Shown one piece after another: positions 1-8,194 of a stretch of 64,000 nt of DNA. Every line of letters starts with the position of its first letter. Within the stretch, counting starts at the first letter, position 1. The translations under genes were made by a program, and so were the position numbers. The notes beneath the pieces were generated by a model. That model ran no database searches and was not told the origin of the DNA. It worked only from the letters and a program-made list of their open reading frames with translations. Source of the DNA: CAVVVS01 sp963751355 (GTDB lineage Bacteria > Bacteroidota > Ignavibacteria > Ignavibacteriales > Ignavibacteriaceae); assembly GCA_963751355.1 (NCBI GenBank), contig CAVVVS010000072.1:60544-124543 (forward strand). The letters are read 5' to 3'.

Positions 1-176
1 GTCGGTGAACCTCTAAATTTTACTTTTCCAGCGAATTCATTTGTTTCAACTAGTGTTTCTTCGTATTCAATATTATCCAAATCTTTTATTGCCTCTTTGA
101 CTCTTTTTATTAAAACAGGCGAATTCGGACAACCGTGAAAATGCTGTATTTCGATTTTAATTTTATTATTCATCAT
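1..176 (-). CDS. Thioredoxin-like protein (partial, 3' end beyond window)
   Basis: The N-terminal part of a small protein runs off the left edge of the window. The visible 58 residues start with two consecutive Met codons (176-174 and 173-171). AAGGAAAG lies just upstream and fits either. After a short beta strand there is a single-cysteine FHGCPNSP loop, then an amphipathic helix, then a segment ending in FRGSPT, which matches the cis-Pro region of thioredoxin folds. Small proteins of this type, sometimes labelled thioredoxin family or alkylmercury-lyase-like, often sit beside metal or redox genes. Only one cysteine is present in the visible loop, so a simple CxxC oxidoreductase is unlikely. 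Function is unassigned. Confidence 0.6.
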   Translation of the reverse strand, partial: MMNNKIKIEIQHFHGCPNSPVLIKRVKEAIKDLDNIEYEETLVETNEFAGKVKFRGSP

Positions 177-661
177 TAACTTTCCTTATCCTCTGAACAA
201 AATTTTATTAATCATTACTTAACAGTACATCACAGATATTTAACAACTGCAGATGCATTTTAAGAAACGGACAGCAGCAACAAAAGTCTGAATTGTAAGT
301 CCGAAAATTTCATGTATTATTGGTATAACTATTCGGCTCTATTTATAAATGTCAACGGGTCATAATCATTCTTATCATAAATTTAGTAACCGGAACCTTT
401 ACTATTAGGCTCATGGAGCCATTTTATTTTTTCATAGTACCCTACTGTTTCATCATTAAAGCTCTCTTTTTTTGCTAAATAACCGGCAGTAAAAGTATTC
501 ATATTTTCTCTTCTCACTAGAATTTAATATAATTATCGTAGTATGTATGGTAAAAAGTCAAGCACTATATAAAATAAATCCTTTTTCAACTCAATACTAG
601 TGCAATTGAGCATAATACCTATTTTGTTTGATACTGATTAACGCAATGTCTACAAAAAATA
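177..661. other. Intergenic region with one small candidate ORF
   Basis: No gene of normal size is present on either strand between the thioredoxin-like fragment and the end of the hydrolase-OsmC gene. The only coding candidate is a 39-codon minus-strand ORF, listed separately. No strong terminator hairpin or tRNA was seen. Confidence 0.5.
383..502 (-). CDS. Possible small hypothetical protein (39 aa)
   Basis: This short minus-strand ORF has an ATG at 502-500, a purine-rich GAGAAGAGAAAAT stretch immediately upstream, and a TAA stop at 385-383. The predicted peptide is polar with several aromatic residues (GYLAKKESF, VGYYEKIKW), and its composition looks more like protein than translated spacer. 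I recognise no family. It may be a real small protein, or the remnant of a longer gene. Support is limited to the upstream purine tract and the composition. Confidence 0.25.
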   Translation of the reverse strand: MNTFTAGYLAKKESFNDETVGYYEKIKWLHEPNSKGSGY

Positions 662-1891
662 TTATGAAGGTTGCCGCAGTGTTGTAGAAATTTTAATATC
701 AGAAAGAAGTGTTTTATGAACCGGGCATTTATCTGCTATTTCTAAAAGACGATTTTTAATTTCTTCATTAAAATTTCCTTCAAGTTCAATTATTCTATCT
801 ATATGATCTATTTTAGCCGCCGGGTTTTCACAATTACCGCAATCTTCGGAATAAAGTTTGGAATGCTGAAGATGTACTTTTATCTCCTTTAAATCGATCT
901 TCTTCCTGTCGGCATACATTCTTAATGTCATTGCCGTGCATGCTCCTAAAGCCGAGGTTAACAGATCATATGGAGAAGGTCCAAGATCATTTCCGCCCAC
1001 GGATTCCGGTTCATCCGCAAGAAATATATGTTCACCGGCTTTAATTTCAGTTGTATACCCCGGCTCTCCCAATCGTACCACTACTTTCTTTTCCGATGTC
1101 AATTTTTTTTCTTTAGGCGTATCTATATATCTTTTTACCCAGGTTGAAATAATTTCTCCAGCATAAAATGAGTCTTCTTTTTTTGAAAGTAAATGATCAG
1201 CACCGTCCAATGTTATAAAACTTTTAGGATGGTGCGCCGCTTTATAAATTTTTGCCGCATTATCAATGCTTACAATATTATCCTGCGGAGAATGCAGGAT
1301 TAATAATGCTGTTTTCATTCGCGCTATTTTTCCGGCAGGTTCATTTTGCCGAAGATCATCTATAAATTGTTTTTTTATTTCAAACGGTCTTCCGCCGATT
1401 GAAACGACTGCTTTTCCTTTTTCTTCGATGGTATCAATGTCGTCTTTAATCAGTGCTCTTACATGATTCGGATCAAACGGCGCACCAATGGTTACAATAG
1501 ACTTTAATGAGGGAATTCTATCCGCAGCCAGCAAAACAGCAGCACCGCCAAGTGAGTGACCGATTAAGATTTCGGGGGCTGCATAATTTTTTGTGAGGTA
1601 ATCGGAAGCAGCAAATAAATCGGATACATTAGAAGAGAAATTTGTATCGGCAAATTCACCTTCACTTTCTCCGAGACCTGTAAAATCGAACCTCAAAACC
1701 GCAATTTTATTTTTTGTTAAAGCATTACTGATATTACCTGCGGCTGATATATTTTTACCGCAAGTAAAACAGTGAGCAAAAACTGCATAAGCTATAGGTT
1801 TACCGTCCACCGGCAGTTCAAACCTGGCTGACAGTTTATATCCTTCCGTATTTTTAAAATTAACTTTTATCGTTTTGATATTTACCTCCAC
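662..1891 (-). CDS. Bifunctional alpha/beta hydrolase - OsmC family protein
   Basis: This 409-residue two-domain protein has no signal peptide and is probably cytoplasmic. Residues 1-255 form a serine alpha/beta hydrolase, with the nucleophile elbow GHSLGG (Ser113), an acid in SPQDN (Asp204) and a histidine in GADH (His233). Residues 268-409 form an OsmC/Ohr-type domain with its two redox cysteines in GACTAM (Cys318) and CPVHKT (Cys389). OsmC domains reduce organic and lipid hydroperoxides, so the hydrolase may release or process an acylated or peroxidised substrate. That coupling is inference. The architecture is a known one in several phyla. The gene stands alone, with opposite-strand or spaced neighbours. 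Confidence 0.9.
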   Translation of the reverse strand: MEVNIKTIKVNFKNTEGYKLSARFELPVDGKPIAYAVFAHCFTCGKNISAAGNISNALTKNKIAVLRFDFTGLGESEGEFADTNFSSNVSDLFAASDYLTKNYAAPEILIGHSLGGAAVLLAADRIPSLKSIVTIGAPFDPNHVRALIKDDIDTIEEKGKAVVSIGGRPFEIKKQFIDDLRQNEPAGKIARMKTALLILHSPQDNIVSIDNAAKIYKAAHHPKSFITLDGADHLLSKKEDSFYAGEIISTWVKRYIDTPKEKKLTSEKKVVVRLGEPGYTTEIKAGEHIFLADEPESVGGNDLGPSPYDLLTSALGACTAMTLRMYADRKKIDLKEIKVHLQHSKLYSEDCGNCENPAAKIDHIDRIIELEGNFNEEIKNRLLEIADKCPVHKTLLSDIKISTTLRQPS

Positions 1892-1976
1892 AACTTATTA
1901 TAAAGTGAATTTTATTTAATAAAAACTTAAAAGGCTTTTCTTATAGTTATGATATAATAAAAAGGATTAATGATGT

Positions 1977-2723
1977 TTATCTATCAGAATAAGGCAGTAC
2001 TTTATTTATATACTTCAAGAAAAGTTGATTTTTCGGATCAACTATATCCCTTTTCATATTATATTTATCAGCTAACTTAAACGGAGATACACCTAAAAGA
2101 TATTGAATTATATACCAGCCGTTACAAATTTGTTGTTTAATTACGCCATTACTTTTATACCGTCTTGAAGAAGTGACGACATTAAAAGGAAAAGAGAGTA
2201 TTTTTGTTAATCTTCTTGCTCTTCTAAAAAAATCGACATCTTCAAACAGCGGATAATCTTTGAAGCCTCCCAACCGATCATAAAAATTTCTTCTTACAAC
2301 AATGCACTGGTCTCCGAATCTAGTAAATATAGAATCGATTGCCGAAAAAATTGAGTACAATCCAAGCGCCTTGTCTCTTGTATTAAAAGCTAAACGGAAG
2401 CTGCCTATTTGGGTTTTCTTCGAACTAAAATAATTATCCAGAATTTTAAAAGCGTTTTTCGGAAGAAGCGTATCTGCATGAAGAAACAATAAGATTTCAC
2501 CGGATGCATACTTTGCTCCCCGGTTGAACTGCACGCCTCTCCCGAAATCCGAGGAAACAATTTTTACACTATAATGCATTGCTTTCTCAATAGTTTTATC
2601 CAAACTTCCTCCATCTGAAAGTATGATTTCGATATCATCCCGATTTTTATTTATACTTCCGATACAAGAGGCGATATTATCTTCTTCATTATATGAAATT
2701 ATTATTACGGAATATTTAACCAT
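1977..2723 (-). CDS. Glycosyltransferase family 2 (rSAM/selenodomain-associated transferase 2 type)
   Basis: A 248-residue GT-A fold enzyme. Visible motifs are the N-terminal VIIISYNEEDNI strand-loop, SDGGSLDKT for nucleotide binding, and FLHADT, which replaces the usual DxD. The ED pair in FEDVDFFRRA is the likely catalytic region. I placed the start at the ATG at 2723-2721 because AGGTGA lies about nine bases upstream. A GTG four codons earlier is possible. The length and the LHADT motif match the subfamily TIGR04283, which often co-occurs with the CofC-like transferase family TIGR04282 (present here at 15775-16530) and with DUF547 (the next gene). The sugar and acceptor are unknown. Confidence 0.85.
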   Translation of the reverse strand: MVKYSVIIISYNEEDNIASCIGSINKNRDDIEIILSDGGSLDKTIEKAMHYSVKIVSSDFGRGVQFNRGAKYASGEILLFLHADTLLPKNAFKILDNYFSSKKTQIGSFRLAFNTRDKALGLYSIFSAIDSIFTRFGDQCIVVRRNFYDRLGGFKDYPLFEDVDFFRRARRLTKILSFPFNVVTSSRRYKSNGVIKQQICNGWYIIQYLLGVSPFKLADKYNMKRDIVDPKNQLFLKYINKVLPYSDR

Positions 2724-2840
2724 TATATGCTTCACCTAATTGAATTATTTTATATCAAATAAGACAAAATGATTTTCAAAAAACTGTCTGCCTTTTTACA
2801 TAAATGCATTTTGTTTTAAACCGGAGTAACTGTAAAGTTA

Positions 2841-2869
2841 TTGACAATACAATAAGTGTGTACATTATA
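2841..2869 (+). promoter_or_regulatory. Possible sigma70-type promoter for the DUF547 gene
   Basis: A perfect TTGACA at 2841-2846 is followed after 17 bases by ATTATA (2864-2869), about 130 bases before the downstream start. Basal promoters in this phylum may use a different -10 element, so this is a match by eye only. Confidence 0.35.
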
Positions 2870-3003
2870 TATTTAGTTATCCGGTGATGAACGTAAGTTT
2901 TCTTCTTTCAAGACTTAGCATTTAACTATTTACTCAATAATTTAAAACTCTTTGTCTCTGAAATTTAAATTGAAGCGGAAGTAATAATAGAAAAGTGATT
3001 GAA

Positions 3004-3780
3004 ATGAATAAAATTTTTCCACAAGTGCTGATGGTGATTTTGATTATTACCCTGTCAGGGATCAAAGTCCAGGCTCAAAACAATCAAATATACACTAATA
3101 TTCTTAAAAGGTATGTAAAGAATGGATTGGTTGATTATATAGATTTGAAAAAAGATAAGCAATTCAAGATCTATATACACCATTTATCCGGAACTATTCC
3201 GGGGCGTTTGAAAAAAGAAGAAAGAGAAGCTTTCTGGATTAATGCCTATAATGCATTTACTTTAAAAATTGTTGTTGATAATTATCCGGTTAAAAGTATC
3301 AGAGATTTGAATAAGAACGGGTTAATACTCTCTTATGTATTTAATACAACGGTTTGGGATAAAAAATTTATTGACATTAATAACAAAAAGTATTCGCTGA
3401 ACGATATAGAAAACAAAATTTTAAGAAAAAGGTTTGATGACCCCAGGATACATTTTGCAATTGTGTGTGCTTCAATTGGTTGCCCTCCGCTAAGAAATAA
3501 TGCATATGAAGCAGACAGTTTAAATACACAATTAAATGATCAAGCACTAAAGTTTATTAACGATCACACAAAAAATTATTTTAACCTTAAAAAACGTAAA
3601 GCTTATCTTTCGAAAATATTCGATTGGTACAGTGATGATTTTGGCGGTTCGGATAAAAACTTACTGAAATATATTGCTAAATATCTACCGCGTAACATAG
3701 CTGAAGACATCGAACTAAATAGCTCACAATGGACTATATCTTATTTACCATACAATTGGAATTTGAATGTTCGAAAATAA
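3004..3780 (+). CDS. DUF547 domain-containing secreted protein
   Basis: A 258-residue protein whose hydrophobic N-terminus (FPQVLMVILIITLSGIKVQAQ) is a signal peptide. The mature part is a DUF547 domain: ...YVKNGLVDY..., then EREAFWINAYNAFTLKIVVDNYP, IHFAIVCASIGCPPLR, and the C-terminal KIFDWYSDDFGG signature. Cysteines in VCASIGCPP are conserved in the family. The reaction is unknown. DUF547 genes are frequently found with GT2 and CofC-like transferases in rSAM/selenodomain gene sets, and a GT2 lies divergently upstream. A GTG start three codons earlier (2995) is an alternative. The protein is expected in the periplasm. Confidence 0.85.
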   Translation: MNKIFPQVLMVILIITLSGIKVQAQNNQIYTNILKRYVKNGLVDYIDLKKDKQFKIYIHHLSGTIPGRLKKEEREAFWINAYNAFTLKIVVDNYPVKSIRDLNKNGLILSYVFNTTVWDKKFIDINNKKYSLNDIENKILRKRFDDPRIHFAIVCASIGCPPLRNNAYEADSLNTQLNDQALKFINDHTKNYFNLKKRKAYLSKIFDWYSDDFGGSDKNLLKYIAKYLPRNIAEDIELNSSQWTISYLPYNWNLNVRK

Positions 3781-3942
3781 TCGTTCACCATTTCTAATCT
3801 AAGTAACACTTTTCACATAATAATTATTGAACACTCATCATAAGTAAGAATTGTCAATTCACCGACAGATATCTTTAATAAAAGCTTTTACTTTAACAGC
3901 GAACAAAAAATAAATTTCAAATAAATTTAAGGAGTACGAATC

Positions 3943-4422
3943 ATGAAAAAATTTAATCTAAGTTTGGTTATTCTATTGTTTGCTGTAGTAATGTTTGCAT
4001 CTTTATTTTCCAAATCAAATCAAGTTTATGCGCAGGAGCCCGGGTTTGTAACTGTCCAATCTACACATTCATTTGATAATACGGTAAAAGAAATTAAAAA
4101 GCTCGTAGCAAAAAACGGAATGATGGTTATGTCAACCTTGGACCAGGGGAAAATCTTATCTATGACCGGATTATCAATTAAAGCCACATCGCTCTTCATA
4201 GGAAATCCGCAAATCGGTAATAAATTATTTAGTGCAGATCGTGGTGTTGGCATTGCCGTACCGGTCAGGTTAAATATTTATGAAGGTAAAGACGGTAAAA
4301 CTTATGTGAATTATGTTAAGCCTTCGTCTCAATTAGCATCATTTAAAAATAAGGAAATACACATGATTGCTGATAAACTTGATGGGAAATTGGCAATGCT
4401 TACAGGAATGCTTGCAAAGTAG
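3943..4422 (+). CDS. DUF302 domain-containing secreted protein
   Basis: A 159-residue protein with a clear signal peptide (about residues 1-30, ending VYAQ) and a single DUF302 domain. The pattern is SFDNTVKEIKKLVAKNGMMV..., then a central FIGNPQIGNKLF and a terminal VRLNIYEG..TYVNYVKPS, matching the beta-alpha fold of this family, in which nucleotide-like ligands have been proposed. AAGGAGTACGAATC precedes the ATG. An intrinsic terminator follows directly, so it is probably monocistronic. Biochemical role unknown. Confidence 0.85.
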   Translation: MKKFNLSLVILLFAVVMFASLFSKSNQVYAQEPGFVTVQSTHSFDNTVKEIKKLVAKNGMMVMSTLDQGKILSMTGLSIKATSLFIGNPQIGNKLFSADRGVGIAVPVRLNIYEGKDGKTYVNYVKPSSQLASFKNKEIHMIADKLDGKLAMLTGMLAK

Positions 4423-4433
4423 GACGAATAATA

Positions 4434-4470
4434 AAAGCGGTCGAATTCATAATTTGACCGCTTTCAATTT
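4434..4470 (+). terminator. Intrinsic terminator after the DUF302 gene
   Basis: A perfect nine-base stem, AAAGCGGTC (4434-4442) with GACCGCTTT (4456-4464), encloses a 13-base loop and is followed by a short T-rich stretch. It starts 11 bases after the stop codon. Confidence 0.65.
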
Positions 4471-4508
4471 AAATATGTAAGCAGTAATAATAATGTGAGA
4501 ATTAAAAA

Positions 4509-5195
4509 ATGAAACATGAATATCAAAAAATTGTACTAAGTATTATCGCCCTGCTGGCGGCAGGTGTTAGCCCTAATTTATTTGTTATTTCTCAAGCAGG
4601 TTATGCAAGTTTAAGTGAACTGGCAGTAAGTTTTCTTATACCTTCAATTGCTTTACTGTTAATAGTTTATTTTATAAGCTATTTCTTAGGATTGCACCAA
4701 TTTAATAAGCAACTTAAAAACGGTTTTTTAGCAGGTTTATTGGGCACAATCGGATTAGAAATAATTCGAGAAATAGGTTTTCATCTTGGCGGCATGCCGG
4801 GCGATATGCCTAAATTACTGGGAGTTTTATTGTTGAATCAATTTGCATCGGGTCCGGATACTTTATCAAATATTACAGGATGGTCGTATCATTTCTGGAA
4901 TGGTGCTTCGTTTGGAATTATTTACAGTATTCTTTTCGGCAGGGGTAAAAAATGGTCTGGCGTCATCTACGGAATTGTAATCGGAATTGGTTTTATGATG
5001 AGTCCTGCTGTGGTTGCTCTCGGCGTTGGACATTTTGGTGTTAATTTTGGATGGGGATTTTCGGCTACTGTTATTCTTGCACACATATCATTCGGATTAT
5101 TGCTTGGCTGGTATGTATATAAATATAACACTGATAACTTAAGCTTATTTTCAACTTTGAATAAAATAAAAAATATACATCCAGCAGAGAATTGA
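4509..5195 (+). CDS. Multi-pass membrane protein of unknown function
   Basis: A 228-residue protein with about six hydrophobic segments, among them VLSIIALLAAGV near the start, FLIPSIALLLIVYFISYF, AGLLGTIGLEII, ASFGIIYSILF, VIYGIVIGIGFMM and SATVILAHISFGLLLGWYVYK. The loop GFHLGGMPGDMPKLLG and the aromatic stretch GWSYHFWNGASFG lie between helices. I recognise no family with confidence. It sits between the DUF302 and YHS secreted-protein genes, and a bidirectional-looking hairpin closes it. An inner-membrane location is expected. Confidence 0.75.
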   Translation: MKHEYQKIVLSIIALLAAGVSPNLFVISQAGYASLSELAVSFLIPSIALLLIVYFISYFLGLHQFNKQLKNGFLAGLLGTIGLEIIREIGFHLGGMPGDMPKLLGVLLLNQFASGPDTLSNITGWSYHFWNGASFGIIYSILFGRGKKWSGVIYGIVIGIGFMMSPAVVALGVGHFGVNFGWGFSATVILAHISFGLLLGWYVYKYNTDNLSLFSTLNKIKNIHPAEN

Positions 5196-5210
5196 TTAGA
5201 GACACTTAAA

Positions 5211-5241
5211 TAAAAAGCTCCGCTAATTTTTAGCGGAGCTT
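5211..5241 (-). terminator. Intrinsic terminator for the YHS gene (minus strand)
   Basis: A perfect 11-base inverted repeat (5215-5225 with 5231-5241, arm AAGCTCCGCTA) is followed on the minus strand by TTTTTATTT. It lies 26 bases past the stop of the YHS gene and also faces the end of the plus-strand membrane-protein gene. Confidence 0.8.
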
Positions 5242-5266
5242 GTAAATTAAACTTAAACAATGCTTA

Positions 5267-5740
5267 TTATTTTTTAAGTTTTGAATATTCTTCATTAGCT
5301 TTTTTCACAAACATACTCGGATTTTTATCAAACATTTCCTTTGCTTTCTTGCTGGAAAAAAGATAAGTCTCACCTTTATATTCGGTAAACAATTTTGGGT
5401 TAGATTCTAATTTTTTACCCATAGACATAGCAGTTGCACAGTAGCCGCCATATTTAGGTAAAAATTTACCGGGATCCTTATCGAACATTTTTTTTGCTTT
5501 TGCATTTACAAAATGATAAGTCTTACCATCATATTTTGAAGATAAATCCGGTTTGCCTTTTACAGCTTTCTTTAGCACATGATATGCAACCGGGCAGTAA
5601 CCGTCAAGAGCAGCTTCTTTCTTCAGATGTGAAGACGATTTCATTTTTATTTGTTTATTTGAAGTCTGAGCATTTAATGAAAATGTTAAGCCGACCAAAA
5701 TCAGCAGCACCATATTAAATATGCGATTTATTAGTTTCAT
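5267..5740 (-). CDS. Secreted protein with two YHS-like domains
   Basis: I placed the start at 5740 because an AGGAGG lies six bases upstream. It gives a 157-residue protein with a signal peptide (IFNMVLLILVGLTFSLNAQ). Two similar halves follow. Each has a cysteine turn (DGYCPVAY and GGYCATAMS), then a segment of the form YDGKTYHFVNAKAKKMFDKDPGKF or YKGETYLFSSKKAKEMFDKNPSMF, which is the YHS pattern. YHS domains occur in metal-handling proteins. A periplasmic metal-binding or scaffold role is plausible but unproven. The gene has its own terminator. Confidence 0.85.
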   Translation of the reverse strand: MKLINRIFNMVLLILVGLTFSLNAQTSNKQIKMKSSSHLKKEAALDGYCPVAYHVLKKAVKGKPDLSSKYDGKTYHFVNAKAKKMFDKDPGKFLPKYGGYCATAMSMGKKLESNPKLFTEYKGETYLFSSKKAKEMFDKNPSMFVKKANEEYSKLKK

Positions 5741-5780
5741 AATGCCTCCTATAATTTTTTTATGAGTAATTATTATTCCC

Positions 5781-5811
5781 TTCACTTGATTATTTCTTAC
5801 GATCAAGTGAA
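5781..5811. promoter_or_regulatory. Perfect 10-bp inverted repeat upstream of the YHS gene
   Basis: TTCACTTGAT (5781-5790) pairs exactly with ATCAAGTGAA (5802-5811) across an 11-base spacer. It lies 41-71 bases upstream of the YHS start and 79 bases beyond the stop of the thioredoxin-like gene. No T-tract follows on either strand, which favours an operator or mRNA hairpin over a standard terminator. Confidence 0.4.
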
Positions 5812-5889
5812 TTGCTATTATAATCTATTACCCATTAACTCCACTTACTGTCAGCTATTTTACATTATTTCAGTTACTATTAATTCTAT

Positions 5890-6537
5890 TTACTCATTAA
5901 ATTCTTCAACCTGTTCCCAGGTTTTAATTAGATCGATAAATTCATTCTGTATGGTCCGGGAATTATCATCGGCATACCACTTATGCATTTTCTCGTGAAT
6001 CTGATCGACCCAATCTTTTCTCGGCATTCCAGGGTCTTTTTTATTTTTCTGTTCCATTATTATTTCCTGCAGAATCCGCGGACGAGGTCCCCATGTACCG
6101 AGCTCATTTAAGGTATTCTGTTCAAGACATATCAGTTTCGGAATTGACCTTCCTCCATCGGTAAGATAGTGATCCATTATTTCCAAATTCTGATCACGCA
6201 ATAAAATTTTTAATTCAATATTATCCGAGCCGGCAGCCATTTTAGCAATCACCGGAAGATTTTGTGATACGTCCCCGCACCATCCCTCTGCCAAAACAAC
6301 CCAGTACCATTTATCCTGCAGATTTTTTAACTCTTCCGTCAATTCATGATTAAGCGTTACTTTCTTATCAATACGACTCATTCTCTGAACATTCAATTTG
6401 GTAAATTCCGCCAGCGGCATATCAGAATCATTTCCGCTTGTAGTTTTTCCTTCAGCTAAAAGATCATCAATTAATTTTCGGAATTTTTCATAAGAATAAG
6501 CTTTTTCTATGTATTCTCTTTTTATTACGTCAGCCAT
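5890..6537 (-). CDS. Thioredoxin-fold family protein
   Basis: A 215-residue cytoplasmic protein. After a helical N-terminal 75 residues comes a thioredoxin-like core: YWVVLAEGWCGDVSQNLPVI, where the WCGDV loop replaces the usual CxxC, then IELKILLRDQNLEIMD and the cis-Pro region GGRSIPKLICLE. This pattern is that of the Thioredoxin_9 family, whose members keep the first cysteine and an Asp. The gene's ATG overlaps the TAA of the upstream DsbA-family gene by one base, so the two are translationally coupled. Substrate unknown. Confidence 0.85.
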   Translation of the reverse strand: MADVIKREYIEKAYSYEKFRKLIDDLLAEGKTTSGNDSDMPLAEFTKLNVQRMSRIDKKVTLNHELTEELKNLQDKWYWVVLAEGWCGDVSQNLPVIAKMAAGSDNIELKILLRDQNLEIMDHYLTDGGRSIPKLICLEQNTLNELGTWGPRPRILQEIIMEQKNKKDPGMPRKDWVDQIHEKMHKWYADDNSRTIQNEFIDLIKTWEQVEEFNE

Positions 6538-7139
6538 TATTCAGCTCCTTTCTGCAATAATTTTTTCTGTATAATTTGTTTCATAGTTTCGTAGGGCTGC
6601 GCACCCACAATTATTTCATCTTCGATTATAAAAGCAGGGACACCGGTAATTCCCATTTCCTCAGCATCCAGGGAACTTTCACTTACTTTTATACTTGCTT
6701 CCTTGTCTTGTAAATAAATTTTCAATCCTTCTTTATCCAAACCCACTCTACCAGCAATATCTAAAATCACCTTTATATCTCCGATATCTTCACCATCATC
6801 GAAATAAGCTCTGTAAATTGCATCATGAAATTCATAAAACTTATTATGCCTTTTTGCATACTCATTAGCCATTAAGCTAAGATGAGAATTCGAAAGTATT
6901 TTATTGTTCAATTTGATCCCCGTATCACTGCCGTAACTTTCAATACGATTTTGCATCGCATCGAAATTTGAGTTATTAAAATATGCTTCCATACTTATGC
7001 CATTTTGGGGAGTGTCGGGATGAATTTCAAAAGCTTTCCATTCTACATCAAAATTTAATTCCTTCTGTAATCTTCTGATTCTTCTTGAACCGATATAGCA
7101 AAAAGGACAAATGTTGTCAGAGTATGCTGTAATTTTCAT
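6537..7139 (-). CDS. DsbA family oxidoreductase (FrnE-like)
   Basis: A 200-residue protein without signal peptide. It opens MKITAYSDNICPFCYIGSRR, with a CPFC redox motif (Cys11, Cys14), followed by the VEWKAFEIHPDTP element typical of FrnE and 2-hydroxychromene-2-carboxylate isomerase relatives. There is a helical insertion, and then the cis-Pro loop GITGVPAFIIEDEIIVGAQPYE. Proteins of this type are cytoplasmic dithiol oxidoreductases linked to stress resistance. It forms a two-gene operon with the thioredoxin-fold gene, the two sharing one base. Confidence 0.9.
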   Translation of the reverse strand: MKITAYSDNICPFCYIGSRRIRRLQKELNFDVEWKAFEIHPDTPQNGISMEAYFNNSNFDAMQNRIESYGSDTGIKLNNKILSNSHLSLMANEYAKRHNKFYEFHDAIYRAYFDDGEDIGDIKVILDIAGRVGLDKEGLKIYLQDKEASIKVSESSLDAEEMGITGVPAFIIEDEIIVGAQPYETMKQIIQKKLLQKGAE

Positions 7140-7297
7140 CTTATAATTACCTTTTATAATTATTTATTAGCTTGATAATAGTTTACTTTAACAAATAATT
7201 TGTTTTGATGTTGTAACTTGTATTACATTAATATTTTTAGGCAGGTAAAACTATTCAAGAAGTATAACTTTTGAAATTAATTGTAATTCTAAGTTTG

Positions 7298-8194
7298 TTA
7301 CGCAGAAATTTGATTGGATTTCAAAAATTCCTTAAGCGCATCTATACCAATTAAAGAAAATTTGGACAAAGGAAGTGCTATTGACTTAATATGATTAAAA
7401 TGTTTAATCGCATTCCGGGCAGTTTCTTCATCAGTCGATTTATTAATTATCAGCTTTTCAACCTGTGTATCCAGGCTTTTTAATTTTGTTAATATTCTTT
7501 CGGACTCCGTAATAGAAAGCGTATCCGTATTCAATACTAAATTTATTTTAGTGGTGTGTTTATTTTCAAACGTACTTTTAATTCCGCTGTAAAATTTTTT
7601 CTGTTCACGCAATTTTTTTAATATTTTGTCAAACTCAAATTCTGTTTTGTGCACCTTTATCTTGGTTATCAATTCTTTCTTTTTTATGATTTCTTCCCGT
7701 AATTTTATTAAATGGTCGTTCCACAAAAGCGACAAGGAAGGCAGCGTAAAAAATCTCATCGTTAAAGCCGTAGGGGGCATGTCGAATATGATATAATCTT
7801 TGTCCGCAAATTTCTCACTAATATTATTGAATGCCATTAAGAGTGCATACTCTTCCATGCCCGGTGAATACTTAATGATGTTAAAATTTTTCTCAAGATT
7901 GAAAGCAGTTAAATATGTATAAGATCGGCGAATGTTAGTCTCAATTTCGTGCAGGTATTTCTTAATCCATTTTTCTGTATCAATTTCCAAAACATATAAT
8001 TTATTACTTATACTGCGGGGTTTTTCAGAAAATTTCTTTTGAAAAATATCAGACTGATTATGAGCCGGATCCATCGATACCAGCAAAACATTATTTTCCC
8101 CGGAAAAAGCTAATGCAGTCAAAGCGGAAACGGTCGACTTACCTACGCCCCCTTTTCCAACAAAAAAAATATATTTGGAATTATTTTTAGTCAT
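7298..8194 (-). CDS. ArsA-like P-loop ATPase
   Basis: A 298-residue soluble ATPase. The deviant Walker A motif GKGGVGKST is at residues 13-21, SMDPAHNQSD is at about 40-49, and the ArsA/Get3-type signature FDMPPTALTMRF is near residue 150. A charged, probably coiled-coil stretch (KLREEIIKKKELITKIK) follows. Sequence and length fit a single-domain member of the anion-transporting ATPase/Get3 superfamily. No arsenite efflux pump is nearby, so a role in arsenic export is not supported by context. It overlaps the upstream 96-98-residue gene by one base, suggesting a functional pair. Confidence 0.85.
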   Translation of the reverse strand: MTKNNSKYIFFVGKGGVGKSTVSALTALAFSGENNVLLVSMDPAHNQSDIFQKKFSEKPRSISNKLYVLEIDTEKWIKKYLHEIETNIRRSYTYLTAFNLEKNFNIIKYSPGMEEYALLMAFNNISEKFADKDYIIFDMPPTALTMRFFTLPSLSLLWNDHLIKLREEIIKKKELITKIKVHKTEFEFDKILKKLREQKKFYSGIKSTFENKHTTKINLVLNTDTLSITESERILTKLKSLDTQVEKLIINKSTDEETARNAIKHFNHIKSIALPLSKFSLIGIDALKEFLKSNQISA

